DNA of 27,357 bases, taken from Candidatus Gallimonas intestinigallinarum. Its GTDB lineage: Bacteria > Bacillota_A > Clostridia > Christensenellales > Borkfalkiaceae. Under the pieces are notes generated by a model, which was not told where the DNA came from, made no database searches, and was given only the letters and a program-made list of their open reading frames with translations. Below, piece by piece: positions 1-10,100 of this stretch. The DNA is taken from contig DXBS01000136.1 of assembly GCA_019116405.1 (NCBI GenBank), forward strand, positions 1 to 27,357, given 5' to 3'. Both the position numbers and the translations under genes were made by a program. Numbering within the stretch: position 1 is the first letter of the stretch; every line of letters starts with the position of its first letter.

Positions 1-905
1 CCAAGAAGGAAGGGGCGGATGCCATCTGCCACGGCTGCACGGGCAAGGGTAACGATCAGGTGCGGTTTGAACTCACCATCAAGGCGTTTGCGCCCGAGAT
101 GACCATCATCGCGCCCTGGAGGATCTGGAACATCAAGAGCCGCGAAGAGGAGATCGAATACGCGGAGGCGCACAACATTCCTCTCAAGATCAACCGCGAG
201 ACCAACTATTCTAAGGATAAGAACCTGTGGCACCTCTCGCATGAGGGCCTCGATCTGGAGGATCCTGCCAACGAGCCGCAGTATGAAAAAGAGGGATTCC
301 TGGAAATGGGCGTATCTCCTCTGCAGGCGCCCGATAAGCCCACCTATGTGAGTATCCGCTTTGAAAAGGGTGTTCCCACCGCGATCGACGGCAAGGAGAT
401 GGGCGCGGTCGAGATCGTCGAGACGCTCAACAAGATCGGCGGCGAGAACGGCGTCGGACTTGCAGACCTCGTCGAAAACCGCCTCGTCGGCATGAAGTCG
501 CGCGGCGTGTACGAGACGCCCGGCGGCACCATCCTCTATGAGGCGCACAGGCTGCTGGAGACCATCACGCTGGACAAGGCGACCATGCACTACAAGCAGA
601 TGATCGCGATCAAATTCGGCGAAATGGTGTACGACGGGCAGTGGTTCACGCCCCTGCGCGAGGCGCTCTCCGCGTTTGTGACCAAGACGCAGGAGACGGT
701 CACTGGCGACGTCAAACTGCGCATCTACAAGGGCAACGTCACGAGCGCAGGCATCACCTCTCCCAACTCCCTCTACAGCGAGGACATCGCGACTTTCTCG
801 GACGACGGCGGCGCGTACTCGCAGAAGGACGCGGAGGGCTTCATCAACCTGTTCGGTCTGCCCCTCAAGGTCAAGGCGATGCTGGACGCGAAGAAGCTCA
901 AGTAA
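1..905 (+). CDS. argG: Argininosuccinate synthase, C-terminal ~300 residues (5' end outside window)
   Basis: ATP-dependent ligation of citrulline and aspartate to argininosuccinate, the penultimate step of arginine synthesis, in the cytoplasm. The frame is open from base 3 and carries the family signature [15 protein letters not shown] at about residues 9-23 of the visible part, followed by the typical synthetase and C-terminal multimerisation region. The family is about 400 residues long, so roughly a quarter of the protein lies upstream of the window. A GTG at position 60 falls inside the conserved motif and is not a start. The stop is TAA at 903-905, and argC begins two bases later, so the two genes are almost certainly co-transcribed. 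Family assignment is secure; the start and promoter are not visible. Confidence 0.97.
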   Translation, partial: KKEGADAICHGCTGKGNDQVRFELTIKAFAPEMTIIAPWRIWNIKSREEEIEYAEAHNIPLKINRETNYSKDKNLWHLSHEGLDLEDPANEPQYEKEGFLEMGVSPLQAPDKPTYVSIRFEKGVPTAIDGKEMGAVEIVETLNKIGGENGVGLADLVENRLVGMKSRGVYETPGGTILYEAHRLLETITLDKATMHYKQMIAIKFGEMVYDGQWFTPLREALSAFVTKTQETVTGDVKLRIYKGNVTSAGITSPNSLYSEDIATFSDDGGAYSQKDAEGFINLFGLPLKVKAMLDAKKLK

Positions 906-907
906 AC

Positions 908-1831
908 ATGATCAAAGTATTTATCGACGGAAGTGCGGGGACCACCGGTCTCCGCATTCGTGAAATGCTGGGAAAACGGGAGGACATCTCCCTCATCGCG
1001 CTGCCCGAGCAGCTTCGCAAGGACGTCGCGGCGCGCAGGGACGCGATCAACGGAGCAGACGCCGTCTTTTTGTGCCTGCCCGACGACGCGGCGCGCGAGG
1101 CGGTCGGGTTGGTCGAAAACAAAAATACGGTCGTCATCGATGCTTCGACGGCGCATCGCACGTCGCCCGGCTGGGCGTACGGCTTCCCTGAACTCTCGGC
1201 AAGCCACCGCGCGGCAATCGTAAACGGCAAGCGCATCGCCAATCCCGGCTGTTATGCCTCGGGCTTTCTCGCGCTCGTCTATCCGCTCGTCGCGGCGGGC
1301 GTTCTTCCGAAGGACTATCCGCTCGTCTGTCATGCCGTCAGCGGCTATTCCGGGGCGGGCAAGAAGGGGATCGCGGAGTACGAGGCGGAAAACCGTCCCG
1401 AAAGTTACGATACGCCCCGCCTGTACGCGCTCACGCTTTCGCACAAGCACCTGCCCGAGATGCAGGCGGTGTGCGGCCTGACGCGGACGCCCGTCTTCAA
1501 TCCCTATGTGTGCGACTACTACTGCGGTATGACGGTCAACGTCCCGCTCTTTTCAGACCTGCTCGCCGGGAAGGTGAGCGTCTCGGACGTCAAAGAACTT
1601 CTTCGTGCGCACTATGCGGGCGCGCACTTCGTGACGGTGGGCGAGGAGCCGAGCGGGTACATCTCGGCCAACACTTTAAGCGGTACCAACCGCATGGAAC
1701 TGCTCGTCAACGGCAACGAAGATCGCATCCTTCTGACGGCGCGCTTTGATAATTTGGGAAAAGGCGCCTCGGGCGCTGCGATTCAGAACATGAATCTTGC
1801 GCTTGGGCTTGACGAATGTCTTTCTTTGTGA
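908..1831 (+). CDS. argC: N-acetyl-gamma-glutamyl-phosphate reductase, type 2 (short form)
   Basis: NADPH-dependent reduction of N-acetylglutamyl phosphate to the semialdehyde, third step of arginine/ornithine synthesis. The 307-residue protein starts MIKVFIDGSAGTTGL, giving the Rossmann NADP loop. The catalytic cysteine is Cys115 in NPGCYASG, and the C-terminal segment includes NLGKGASGAA. The length and the GSAGTTGL loop match the shorter 'type 2' ArgC family (about 310 residues) rather than the commoner ~345-residue type 1; this is recall of the families, not an alignment. The ATG at 908 was chosen because it directly opens the Rossmann fold. The same frame is open well upstream inside argG, but that part is a shadow reading. 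The 3' end contains the promoter-like sequence described at 1809-1837. Confidence 0.95.
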   Translation: MIKVFIDGSAGTTGLRIREMLGKREDISLIALPEQLRKDVAARRDAINGADAVFLCLPDDAAREAVGLVENKNTVVIDASTAHRTSPGWAYGFPELSASHRAAIVNGKRIANPGCYASGFLALVYPLVAAGVLPKDYPLVCHAVSGYSGAGKKGIAEYEAENRPESYDTPRLYALTLSHKHLPEMQAVCGLTRTPVFNPYVCDYYCGMTVNVPLFSDLLAGKVSVSDVKELLRAHYAGAHFVTVGEEPSGYISANTLSGTNRMELLVNGNEDRILLTARFDNLGKGASGAAIQNMNLALGLDECLSL

Positions 1832-1837
1832 TATAAT
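1809..1837 (+). promoter_or_regulatory. Sigma-A-type promoter inside the end of argC, ahead of argJ
   Basis: TTGACG at 1809-1814, a 17-base spacer, then a perfect TATAAT at 1832-1837. This is 5/6 and 6/6 match to consensus at optimal spacing. A start site about seven bases downstream would fall near 1843-1845, only some 12 bases before the argJ ATG and within the purine-rich AAGGA (1841-1845) that would serve as ribosome binding site. Activity is inferred from sequence only. Confidence 0.6.
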
Positions 1838-1856
1838 CGTAAGGATAGTGAGATTT

Positions 1857-3071
1857 ATGGTACAGCAGATTTCGGGCGGCGTATGCGCGCCCAAGGGATT
1901 CCGCGCCAATGGTGTGCACTGCGGGATCCGCAAAAACAAAGGAAAGAAGGATTTGGCGCTCATCGTTTCGGACGTGCGTTGCGCGGCGGCGTGCGTGTAC
2001 ACGACCAACCTCGTCAAGGGCGCGCCCATCCTCGTGACGCAGAAGAACGTCGCGGACGGCTATGCGCAGGCGGTCATCGTCAACAGCGGTAACGCCAATA
2101 CCTGCAACGCAAACGGCGTGGAGATCGCCGAGGCAATGTGCGCGCTCGTCAAACAGCACACGGGTATTTCCGCGGGCGACGTCATCGTGGCGAGCACGGG
2201 TGTCATCGGTCAGACGCTCTCCATCGATCCGATTGCGGGCGGCATGGAGGGGCTCACAAAGGGGCTTGGCGACAACAGCGGCGCGGCAGCAGAGGCGATT
2301 ATGACGACGGACACCGTCAGAAAGGAGATCGCGTTCTCCTTTGAACTGGGCGGCGTGACGTGCAGGATGGGCGCGATCTGCAAGGGTGTCGGCATGATCT
2401 GCCCTAACATGGCGACCATGCTCATGTTCATCACGACGGACGCGGCGATCAGTCCCGCCATGCTGCAAAAGGCGATCTCGGCGGACGTAAAGGATTCGCT
2501 CAATATGCTCTCCGTCGACCGCGACACCTCCACCAACGATACGCTCGCCATTCTTGCGAGCGGGCTGGCGGGAAATGCTGCGATCACCGAGGAGAACGAG
2601 GACTATAACATCTTCTGCGAGGTGCTGCACGCCGTGACGACGGCAATGTGCAGGAAGCTCGCCGCCGACGGCGAGGGTGCGACAAAGCTCATCGAGTGCC
2701 GCGTCAGAGGTGCAAAGACCAAGCAGGACGCAAGACTGGCTGCCAAGTCGGTCATCAACTCCAACCTCGTCAAGGCGGCCATGTTCGGCGCGGACGCCAA
2801 CTGGGGCAGAGTGCTGTGTGCGCTCGGCTACGCGGGCGCCGATCTCGATGTGGACAAGATCGAAGTCGCGTTCACGTCCGCCGCGGGCAGCATCCTCGTC
2901 TGTGAAAACGGAAGGGGCGTGCCCTTTTCCGAGGAGGAGGCGAAAAAGGTGCTCTCGGAAAAGGAGATCGTCATCGCGGTGGACTGCAAGGACGGCGATT
3001 TCGACGCGACGGCATGGGGCTGCGACCTCACCTATGACTATGTGAAGATCAACGGAGATTACAGAACGTGA
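1857..3071 (+). CDS. argJ: Glutamate N-acetyltransferase / amino-acid acetyltransferase (ArgJ)
   Basis: Transfers the acetyl group from N-acetylornithine to glutamate, recycling it in the linear-cyclic arginine pathway. Bifunctional members also acetylate glutamate from acetyl-CoA. The 404-residue protein starts MVQQISGGVCAPKGF. It carries the self-cleavage signature GMICPNMATMLMF, in which Thr187 would become the N-terminal nucleophile of the beta chain after cleavage at Ala-Thr. The usual length is about 400. The ATG at 1857 is preferred over a TTG at 1797 because the homologous N-terminus begins here. The stop TGA overlaps the GTG start of argB. No separate acetylglutamate synthase (argA) is visible in the window, which fits a bifunctional ArgJ, but this is inference. 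Confidence 0.96.
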   Translation: MVQQISGGVCAPKGFRANGVHCGIRKNKGKKDLALIVSDVRCAAACVYTTNLVKGAPILVTQKNVADGYAQAVIVNSGNANTCNANGVEIAEAMCALVKQHTGISAGDVIVASTGVIGQTLSIDPIAGGMEGLTKGLGDNSGAAAEAIMTTDTVRKEIAFSFELGGVTCRMGAICKGVGMICPNMATMLMFITTDAAISPAMLQKAISADVKDSLNMLSVDRDTSTNDTLAILASGLAGNAAITEENEDYNIFCEVLHAVTTAMCRKLAADGEGATKLIECRVRGAKTKQDARLAAKSVINSNLVKAAMFGADANWGRVLCALGYAGADLDVDKIEVAFTSAAGSILVCENGRGVPFSEEEAKKVLSEKEIVIAVDCKDGDFDATAWGCDLTYDYVKINGDYRT

Positions 3072-3925
3072 CGCAAAAGGAAGCACAGGCAGAGATCCTT
3101 CTCGAGGCGATGCCCTATATCGAGAAGTATCAGAATAAGATCCTCGTCGTCAAATACGGCGGCAACGCCATGACGGATGAGACACTCAAACAGTTGGTCA
3201 TGCGCGACATGACCCTTTTGCAGTTCGTCGGCATCAAAGTCGTTCTGGTACACGGCGGCGGACCGGAGATCTCCCAGACCTTGAAGCGCATGGGCATCGA
3301 GTCCCGCTTTGTCGGCGGACTCCGGTATACCGATGAAGAGACGGCGGAAGTCGTGCGCATGGTGCTCGCGGGTAAGGTGAACAAGGGGCTTGTGCACATG
3401 CTCGGCGCGCTGGGCGCGCGGGCGATCGGGCTTTCGGGCATCGACGGCAGGATGCTCCTTTGCAGCAAGGAGAGCGAGGAGCTCGGCTTTGTCGGCAAGA
3501 TCGATCAGGTGGATACCCACGTCATCACCAGCTGTCTGGATGCGGGCTATCTCCCCGTCATTTCCTCCGTCGGGTTTGACGATGCAGGCAATATCTACAA
3601 CGTCAACGCCGATACGGCGGCATCTGCCATTGCAGGCGCACTGAAGGCGGAGAGCCTCATCCTCATGACGGACGTGCGCGGGCTTCTGCGCCGGAAGGAC
3701 GATGAATCGAGCCTCATCAAAAAGGTGTACGTCTCGGACATTCCCTCTCTGGAGAAGGAGGGCGTCATCTCGGGCGGCATGATTCCCAAGATCCATTGCT
3801 GCCGCGACGCCATCCGCAACGGCGTGCACCGCGTATTCATCACGGACGGCAGAGTCAAACATTCCATATTGCTCGAGCTCCTCTCCAACGAGGGGCAGGG
3901 TACGATGTTCGTAAAAGGTGACTGA
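3068..3925 (+). CDS. argB: Acetylglutamate kinase
   Basis: Phosphorylates N-acetylglutamate at its gamma carboxyl, the second step of arginine synthesis and usually the arginine feedback-controlled one. The 285-residue protein has the amino-acid kinase fold, with KYGGNAM at about residues 29-35 and the glycine-rich VHGGGPEI. The C-terminal part holds NVNADTAA, LMTDVRGL and the GGMIPK loop. The start is GTG in a GTGA overlap with the argJ stop, arguing for translational coupling. A short inverted repeat (ATCGCA 3925-3930 with TGCGAT 3942-3947) lies in the 37-base gap before argD. It has no T-tract and so is not an obvious terminator. Confidence 0.97.
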   Translation: MTQKEAQAEILLEAMPYIEKYQNKILVVKYGGNAMTDETLKQLVMRDMTLLQFVGIKVVLVHGGGPEISQTLKRMGIESRFVGGLRYTDEETAEVVRMVLAGKVNKGLVHMLGALGARAIGLSGIDGRMLLCSKESEELGFVGKIDQVDTHVITSCLDAGYLPVISSVGFDDAGNIYNVNADTAASAIAGALKAESLILMTDVRGLLRRKDDESSLIKKVYVSDIPSLEKEGVISGGMIPKIHCCRDAIRNGVHRVFITDGRVKHSILLELLSNEGQGTMFVKGD

Positions 3926-3962
3926 TCGCAGTCGCCTCTTTTGCGATATATAAGGAGAGATC

Positions 3963-5126
3963 ATGGATTTTAATGAGATAAAGACGCTTGACGGGGAGTA
4001 CCTCGCCAAGACATACGCACGCTATCCCGTCGCGCTCGTCGGCGGCAAGAACGCAACGCTCACGGACAGCAACGGGAAGCAGTATATCGACTTCGGCTCT
4101 GGCATTGCGGTCAATATCTTCGGCGCAAACGACGAGGAATGGAAGCAGGCAGTCATCGAGCAGCTTGGCAAGATCCAACACGTCAGCAACTATTACTACG
4201 CAGAGCCGCAGTCCCGCCTCGCGCAGATGCTGTGCGAACGGACGGGCGCAAAGCGGGTATTCTTCTCCAATTCGGGCGCGGAGGCGAACGAATGCGCCCT
4301 GAAGGCGGCGCGCAAGTACTCCTTCATGAAGTACGGCGCGGGGAGAAGCAAGATCGTCTCCTTAAAGGGGAGCTTCCACGGCAGGACGCTCTTCACGCTC
4401 ACCGCGACGGGGCAGGATGAATTCCACAAGTACTTCGATCCCTTTGTCCCCGGCGTTTCTTATGCTTCGCCCGATATGGCGGAGATCAGGAAAGTTGCGG
4501 ACACGGACGCCTGCGCCGTGATCATCGAGTGCGTGCAGGGCGAGAGCGGCGTCAACGCGCTGCCCAAGGCGTTTGTTTCGGCGCTGGGTGACTGGTGTAA
4601 ACAGAGCGACGTCCTGCTCATCTGCGACGAAGTGCAGAGCGGCAACGGCAGATGCGGTACGCTGTACGCCTATGAGCAGTACGGCATCACGCCCGATATC
4701 GTCACGACGGCGAAGGGGCTCGCGGGCGGGCTTCCCATCGGCGCATGCCTCTTCTTTGAAAAGACGGAAAACGCGCTCGGCGCGGGCGATCACGGCTCGA
4801 CGTTCGGCGGAAATCCCGTCTCGTGCGCCGCGGCGTGCAACGTCATCGGGCGGCTCACCAAGGAATTCCTGCTCGAAGTACAGGGCAAGGCAGCCTATAT
4901 GCGCGCCAAACTCAAGGATTTTGACGGCGTGAAGGAAGTGACCGGCCTGGGGCTGATGATCGGTCTGACGGTCGCAAAGCCCGCCAAAGAGGTGGCTGCA
5001 AAGTGCCTGGAAAAGGGACTTCTCGTCCTCACCGCACACGAGCGGGTGCGTCTCGTTCCGCCGCTCACTATTACAAAAACGGAGATGGATGAGGGATTGT
5101 CCATCCTCAAAGGGGTGCTTCAATGA
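3963..5126 (+). CDS. argD: Acetylornithine aminotransferase
   Basis: PLP-dependent conversion of N-acetylglutamate semialdehyde and glutamate to N-acetylornithine. The 387-residue class III aminotransferase shows FFSNSGAEANECALK (phosphate-binding), the segment SFHGRT, the cofactor Asp in LLICDEVQSG, and the PLP lysine at Lys251 in TTAKGLAGG. It ends with the usual small C-terminal domain. A good ribosome binding site (AAGGAG at about 3953-3958) precedes the ATG, the best Shine-Dalgarno in the arginine cluster. The last codons overlap the start of argF (ATGA). Closely related enzymes act on succinyl-diaminopimelate or ornithine, but its position between argB and argF settles the call. Confidence 0.96.
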   Translation: MDFNEIKTLDGEYLAKTYARYPVALVGGKNATLTDSNGKQYIDFGSGIAVNIFGANDEEWKQAVIEQLGKIQHVSNYYYAEPQSRLAQMLCERTGAKRVFFSNSGAEANECALKAARKYSFMKYGAGRSKIVSLKGSFHGRTLFTLTATGQDEFHKYFDPFVPGVSYASPDMAEIRKVADTDACAVIIECVQGESGVNALPKAFVSALGDWCKQSDVLLICDEVQSGNGRCGTLYAYEQYGITPDIVTTAKGLAGGLPIGACLFFEKTENALGAGDHGSTFGGNPVSCAAACNVIGRLTKEFLLEVQGKAAYMRAKLKDFDGVKEVTGLGLMIGLTVAKPAKEVAAKCLEKGLLVLTAHERVRLVPPLTITKTEMDEGLSILKGVLQ

Positions 5127-6025
5127 AACATTTACTCAAACTTGCGGACCTTTCGCGGGAGGAGATCCTCTCCGTCCTCAACCTCGCCGACCAGCTCAAG
5201 TACGAGCGCAAGCACGGCATCTACAAAGACTACTTAAAGGGCAAAAAACTGGGCATGATCTTCCAGAAGTCCTCCACGCGCACCCGCGTCTCCTTTGAAG
5301 TGGGCATGTACGAGCTGGGCGGCAACGCGCTGTTTCTCTCCAACCGCGACCTGCAGATCGGGCGCGGCGAGCCCGTGCAGGACACGGCGCGCGTTCTGTC
5401 GCGCTATCTCGACTGCATCATGATCCGCACCTTTGCCCAGCAGGAGGTGGAGGACCTTGCAAAATACGGCTCCATTCCCGTCATTAACGGACTGACCGAC
5501 TACTGTCATCCCTGCCAGGTGCTCGCCGACCTCATGACCATCCGCGAGAAAAAGGGCTCGTTCAAGGGGCTGAAGATGTGCTTTATCGGCGACGGCAACA
5601 ATATGGCGAACTCCTTGATGGTGGGTGCCATCAAGACGGGCATGTCCTTTTCCATCGCCTGCCCCGAAGGGTATGAGCCGGACGCGCAGCTCATCACGTG
5701 GGCAAAGGAGAACGGCTCGTTCACGATGACGACGGACGTCCTGAAGGCGGCAGAGGGCGCGGACGTCGTCTATACCGATGTCTGGGCCTCCATGGGGCAG
5801 GAAGAGGAGAAGGCAAAGCGCGAGAAGGCGTTTGCTGGCTATCAGGTCAACGAAGCGGTGATGGCGGCGGCGCATCCCGACGCGATGGTGCTGCATTGTC
5901 TGCCTGCACACCGCGGCGAGGAGATCACGGCGGAGGTCTTTGAGGCACATGCGGATGAGATCTTTGAAGAAGCGGAAAACAGACTGCACGCGCAGAAGGC
6001 AGTGCTGTGTAAAGTCATGCAATAA
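5123..6025 (+). CDS. argF: Ornithine carbamoyltransferase
   Basis: Condenses ornithine with carbamoyl phosphate to give citrulline. The 300-residue protein carries the carbamoyl phosphate motif S-T-R-T-R at residues 51-55, HPCQ in the hinge, and the ornithine-binding HCLPAHRGEE near the C-terminus. These features separate it from aspartate carbamoyltransferase. The length is normal for the family. The ATG overlaps the argD stop (ATGA). It stands directly upstream of carA and carB, which supply its carbamoyl phosphate substrate, so substrate maker and user are co-expressed. Placement in a biosynthetic cluster argues for the anabolic enzyme rather than a catabolic arcB. Confidence 0.97.
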   Translation: MKHLLKLADLSREEILSVLNLADQLKYERKHGIYKDYLKGKKLGMIFQKSSTRTRVSFEVGMYELGGNALFLSNRDLQIGRGEPVQDTARVLSRYLDCIMIRTFAQQEVEDLAKYGSIPVINGLTDYCHPCQVLADLMTIREKKGSFKGLKMCFIGDGNNMANSLMVGAIKTGMSFSIACPEGYEPDAQLITWAKENGSFTMTTDVLKAAEGADVVYTDVWASMGQEEEKAKREKAFAGYQVNEAVMAAAHPDAMVLHCLPAHRGEEITAEVFEAHADEIFEEAENRLHAQKAVLCKVMQ

Positions 6026-6041
6026 AGCGGAAGGAGAACAT

Positions 6042-7121
6042 ATGAATAAGAAAGTCTATCTCACGCTGGAAAACGGCAAGGTGTTTGAAGGGTATTCCTT
6101 CGGCGCAGACAGGGAGGTCGTGGGCGAGCTCGTCTTTACCACCGGTATGACGGGCTATATCGAGACGCTTACAGACCCGAGTTATTACGGGCAGATCGTC
6201 ACGCAGACCTTTCCTCTCATCGGCAACTACGGCGTCATTCCCGCCGATATGGAGAGCAGGAAATGCTGGCTTACGGCATATGTCGTGCGTGAGAAATGTG
6301 ATACGCCATCGAACTTTCGCTGTGAACTGACGCTTGAACAGTTCTTAAAGGAGCAGAATATTCCCGCCCTGTACGGTGTTGATACCCGGGAATTGACGCG
6401 AATCGTGCGCGAAGCGGGTGTCATGAATGCAGCCATTACCTATAAACCGCTCGCCGATCTTGCGGAATTGAAAAAGTATCGTGTCCGCGATGCCGTGAAA
6501 TCCGTTTCCTCGCATGAGGTTCGTGAACGGGGCGAAGAAAAAGACCTCAGGGTTGTCGTATATGATTTCGGTGCGAAGGGTAATATCGTGCGTGAACTCG
6601 TCAAGCGCGGATGCCATGTCATCGAGGTGCCTGCGGAGACGACGGCAGAGCAGGCGCTTTCCTATGCTCCGGACGGCATTATGCTTACAAACGGGCCGGG
6701 CGACCCTGCCGAAAATGTGGAGATCGTCGAGAATGTCAGAAAGTTTATCGGTAAAAAGCCCATTTTCGGCATCTGCCTCGGACACCAGCTTTTCGCGCTC
6801 GCGATGGGCGGACAGACGCGCAAGATGAAGTACGGCCACCGTGGCGCCAACCAACCGGTCAAGGATCTCTCGACAGGGAAAGTGTTTATCACCTCGCAAA
6901 ACCACGGATACGAGGTCGTAAGCGAGTCTGTTAAAAACGGTACGCTCAGTTTTATCAACGCCAACGACGGTACTTGCGAGGGCGTGGACTATCCTGCCGT
7001 CAATGCGACGACGGTGCAGTTTCATCCTGAAGCCTGCGGCGGTCCGCATGACGCCAATTACCTGTTCGATCGCTTTATTGCCAACATGAGAAAGGAGAAA
7101 GGATATGCCGAAGAGAAGTGA
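6042..7121 (+). CDS. carA: Carbamoyl phosphate synthase, small (glutaminase) subunit
   Basis: Hydrolyses glutamine and passes ammonia through a tunnel to the large subunit. The 359-residue protein has the N-terminal CPSase_sm domain (MNKKVYLTLENGKVFEGYSFG and onward). A C-terminal class I glutamine amidotransferase domain follows, with nucleophile Cys245 in FGICLGHQL and the His328/Glu330 pair in VQFHPEA. The tail reads CGGPHD where many homologues have SPGPHD. The ATG at 6042 has AAGGAG a few bases upstream; a longer open frame back to 5940 is only argF in another frame. Its 3' end overlaps the start of the large-subunit gene by 17 bases. The middle of this gene is somewhat richer in A+T than its neighbours. 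Confidence 0.97.
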   Translation: MNKKVYLTLENGKVFEGYSFGADREVVGELVFTTGMTGYIETLTDPSYYGQIVTQTFPLIGNYGVIPADMESRKCWLTAYVVREKCDTPSNFRCELTLEQFLKEQNIPALYGVDTRELTRIVREAGVMNAAITYKPLADLAELKKYRVRDAVKSVSSHEVRERGEEKDLRVVVYDFGAKGNIVRELVKRGCHVIEVPAETTAEQALSYAPDGIMLTNGPGDPAENVEIVENVRKFIGKKPIFGICLGHQLFALAMGGQTRKMKYGHRGANQPVKDLSTGKVFITSQNHGYEVVSESVKNGTLSFINANDGTCEGVDYPAVNATTVQFHPEACGGPHDANYLFDRFIANMRKEKGYAEEK

Positions 7122-10100
7122 TATCAAAAAGGTGCTCGTCATCGGATCGGGACCCATCGTCATCGGTCAGGCGGCGGAGTTTGACTATGCAGGCGCGCAG
7201 GCTTGCCGCGTTTTAAAGGACGCAGGCGTCAACGTCGTCCTGTGCAACTCCAACCCCGCGACCATTATGACGGACAAGATGCTCGCCGACGAGATCTATC
7301 TGGAGCCGCTGACGCTTGATTCCCTCAAGCGTATTATTATCAAGGAACGCCCCGACTCCCTGCTTGCATCTCTTGGCGGACAGACGGGACTTACCATGGG
7401 TTGCAAGCTCGCCAAGGAGGGCTTCTTGGACGAGTGGGGCGTCAAACTCATCGGCACCAAGCTGGATGCCATCGACAGGGCGGAGGATCGCGAACTCTTC
7501 AAGGAGACGATGCAGAAGATCGGGCAGCCCGTCGTGCCTTCGGATATCGCCTACACGGTGGACGAGTGCGTCGCGATCGCCGAAAAGTTGGGCTATCCCG
7601 TCATCGTGCGCCCCGCATTCACGCTGGGCGGCGCGGGCGGCGGCGTCGCGTACGATGAGGAGGAATTGCGCCTCATCTCGCACAACGGGCTCATGCTCTC
7701 GCCCATCACGCAGGTGCTCATTGAAAAGTACATCGGCGGCTGGAAGGAGATCGAGTTCGAGGTACTGCGCGACAGCGCCGGCAACGTCATCACCGTCTGC
7801 TCGATGGAGAACTTCGACCCCGTCGGTATCCACACGGGCGACTCCATCGTCATCGCGCCCGCCGTCACGCTCTCCGATAAGGAATATCAGATGCTGCGCA
7901 CGGCGTCGCTTGATATCATCACCGAACTCGGCATCGAGGGCGGCTGCAACTGCCAGTTTGCGCTGCATCCCGACAGCTTTGAATACGCGGTCATCGAAGT
8001 CAATCCCCGTGTGTCGCGTTCCTCGGCACTTGCAAGTAAGGCGACAGGATATCCCATCGCAAAAGTGGCAACCAAGATTGCGCTCGGCTACACACTGGAC
8101 GAGATCAGAAACGACGTTACGGGCAAAACGTATGCATGTTTTGAGCCTGCGATCGATTACGTTGTCGTGAAGCTTCCCAAATGGCCCTTCGATAAGTTTT
8201 TGTATGCGGGAAGAACGCTCGGTTCGCGTATGAAGGCGACGGGTGAGGTCATGGCGATCGGAACCTCCTTCGAGCAGGCGATCATGAAGGCGGTGCGCGG
8301 CGCGGAGATCTCTCTCGATACGTTAAACCATCCCAAGTTTGAGCCGATGAGCATCGAACAGCTCCGCGAAGAACTGCATAAAATGACAGACGAGCGCTTA
8401 TTCGCCGTCTATCAGGCGCTCAAAAAGGGTATCTCCATCGATGAGATCTATGCGACCACCAAGATCGACGAATGGTTCCTTGCAAAGCTCAAAAACCTCG
8501 CAGACTATGAGGCAGAGATCACGGGCAAAAAGCTGACGCGCGCGCAGTATCTGGAGGGCAAGCGCATCGGCTATACGGACAAGGCGCTGGAGCGCTTCTC
8601 GGGCGAGAAGCTGCCCGCGCACCGCCGCGCCGTGTTTAAGATGGTCGATACCTGCGCCGCGGAGTTCTCGGCAAAGACGCCTTACTTTTATTCGACCTAC
8701 GACGAGCTCGATCACGACGAGGCGCTGCCCTTCGTCCAAAACAGCACCAAAAAGCGCGTCATCGTCATCGGATCGGGACCTATCCGCATCGGACAGGGCA
8801 TTGAGTTCGATTATTCCTCCGTCCACTGCGTCTGGACGCTCAAGGAACTGGGCTACGAAGTCATCATCATCAACAATAACCCCGAGACGGTCTCTACCGA
8901 CTTTGATACGGCGGACAGACTGTACTTTGAATCTCTGACCCCTGAGGATGTTCAGAATGTCATCGATGTGGAGAAGCCGTATGGCGTCGTCATCACCTTC
9001 GGCGGACAGACGGCGATCAAACTGTGCGGATATCTCGCAAAGAAGGGAGTGCGCATCCTCGGCACGAGCGCGGACTCCGTCGACATGGCGGAGGATCGTG
9101 AGCGCTTTGACGAGCTTCTGGAGCACTTCCACATCGCTCGTCCCAAGGGACTGACGGTCATGACCAAGGAAGAGGCGATCCATGCTGCAGAGACGCTGGG
9201 CTATCCCGTCCTGCTGCGCCCGTCCTATGTCATCGGCGGGCAGAACATGACGATCGCCTTCACCGAGAACGATATTTCGCGGTACATGGACGTCATCCTC
9301 GCCCAGCACATTGAAAATCCCGTGCTGTGCGATAAGTACCTCATGGGCAGCGAGCTGGAAGTGGACGCGATCTCGGACGGCGTGGACGTCCTCATCCCCG
9401 GCATCATGCAGCACATTGAGCGCGCGGGCGTGCACTCGGGCGACTCCATCGCCGTGTATCCGCCCTATCATCTGAGCGACGCGATGCTGGAGAAGATCGT
9501 GGATATCTCCACCAAACTTGCGCTCTCCTTAAAGACCAAGGGGCTCATCAATATCCAGTACCTCATCTATCAGAACCAGCTGTACGTCATCGAGGTCAAT
9601 CCGCGTGCTTCGCGCACCATTCCCTATATTTCCAAGGTGACGGGGGTGCCCATGGTTGAGCTTGCGACCAAGATCATGGTGGGCGCGAAGCTGAAAAAGC
9701 TCGGTTACGGCACGGGGCTGTATCCCAATTCGCCCTATGTCGCGGTCAAGGTTCCCGTATTCAGCTTTGAAAAGCTCAACGACGTCAACAGCCAGTTGGG
9801 TCCCGAGATGAAGTCGACGGGCGAGGTTCTGGGCATCGGCAAGACCATCGAGGAGGCGCTCTTCAAGGGACTCGTCTCCGCGGGCTTCAAGATGTGCCAT
9901 CCCACCGCGCAGAAGCCCGTCGGCGTGTACTTCACCGTCAACGATCAGGACAAGTTCGAGATCGTCTCCATCGCAAAGAAGTTCGCCGACCTCGGCTGTA
10001 ACCTCTATGCGACGGCGGGCACGGCAAAGGTCATCTCCGACCTGGGCATCGACGTCACCATCGTCGACCGGCTCAAGGCGACCAAGCAGGTCTCCAAGCT

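Noticed and set aside
1707..3086. 459-codon antisense frame across argJ
   Set aside because: It mirrors the argJ coding frame, is rich in His, Arg and Asp as expected from GC-rich third positions read backwards, and has no family motif.
3925..3947. Inverted repeat between argB and argD as a terminator or attenuator
   Set aside because: Only a 6-bp stem with an 11-base loop and no T-tract after it; too weak to call.
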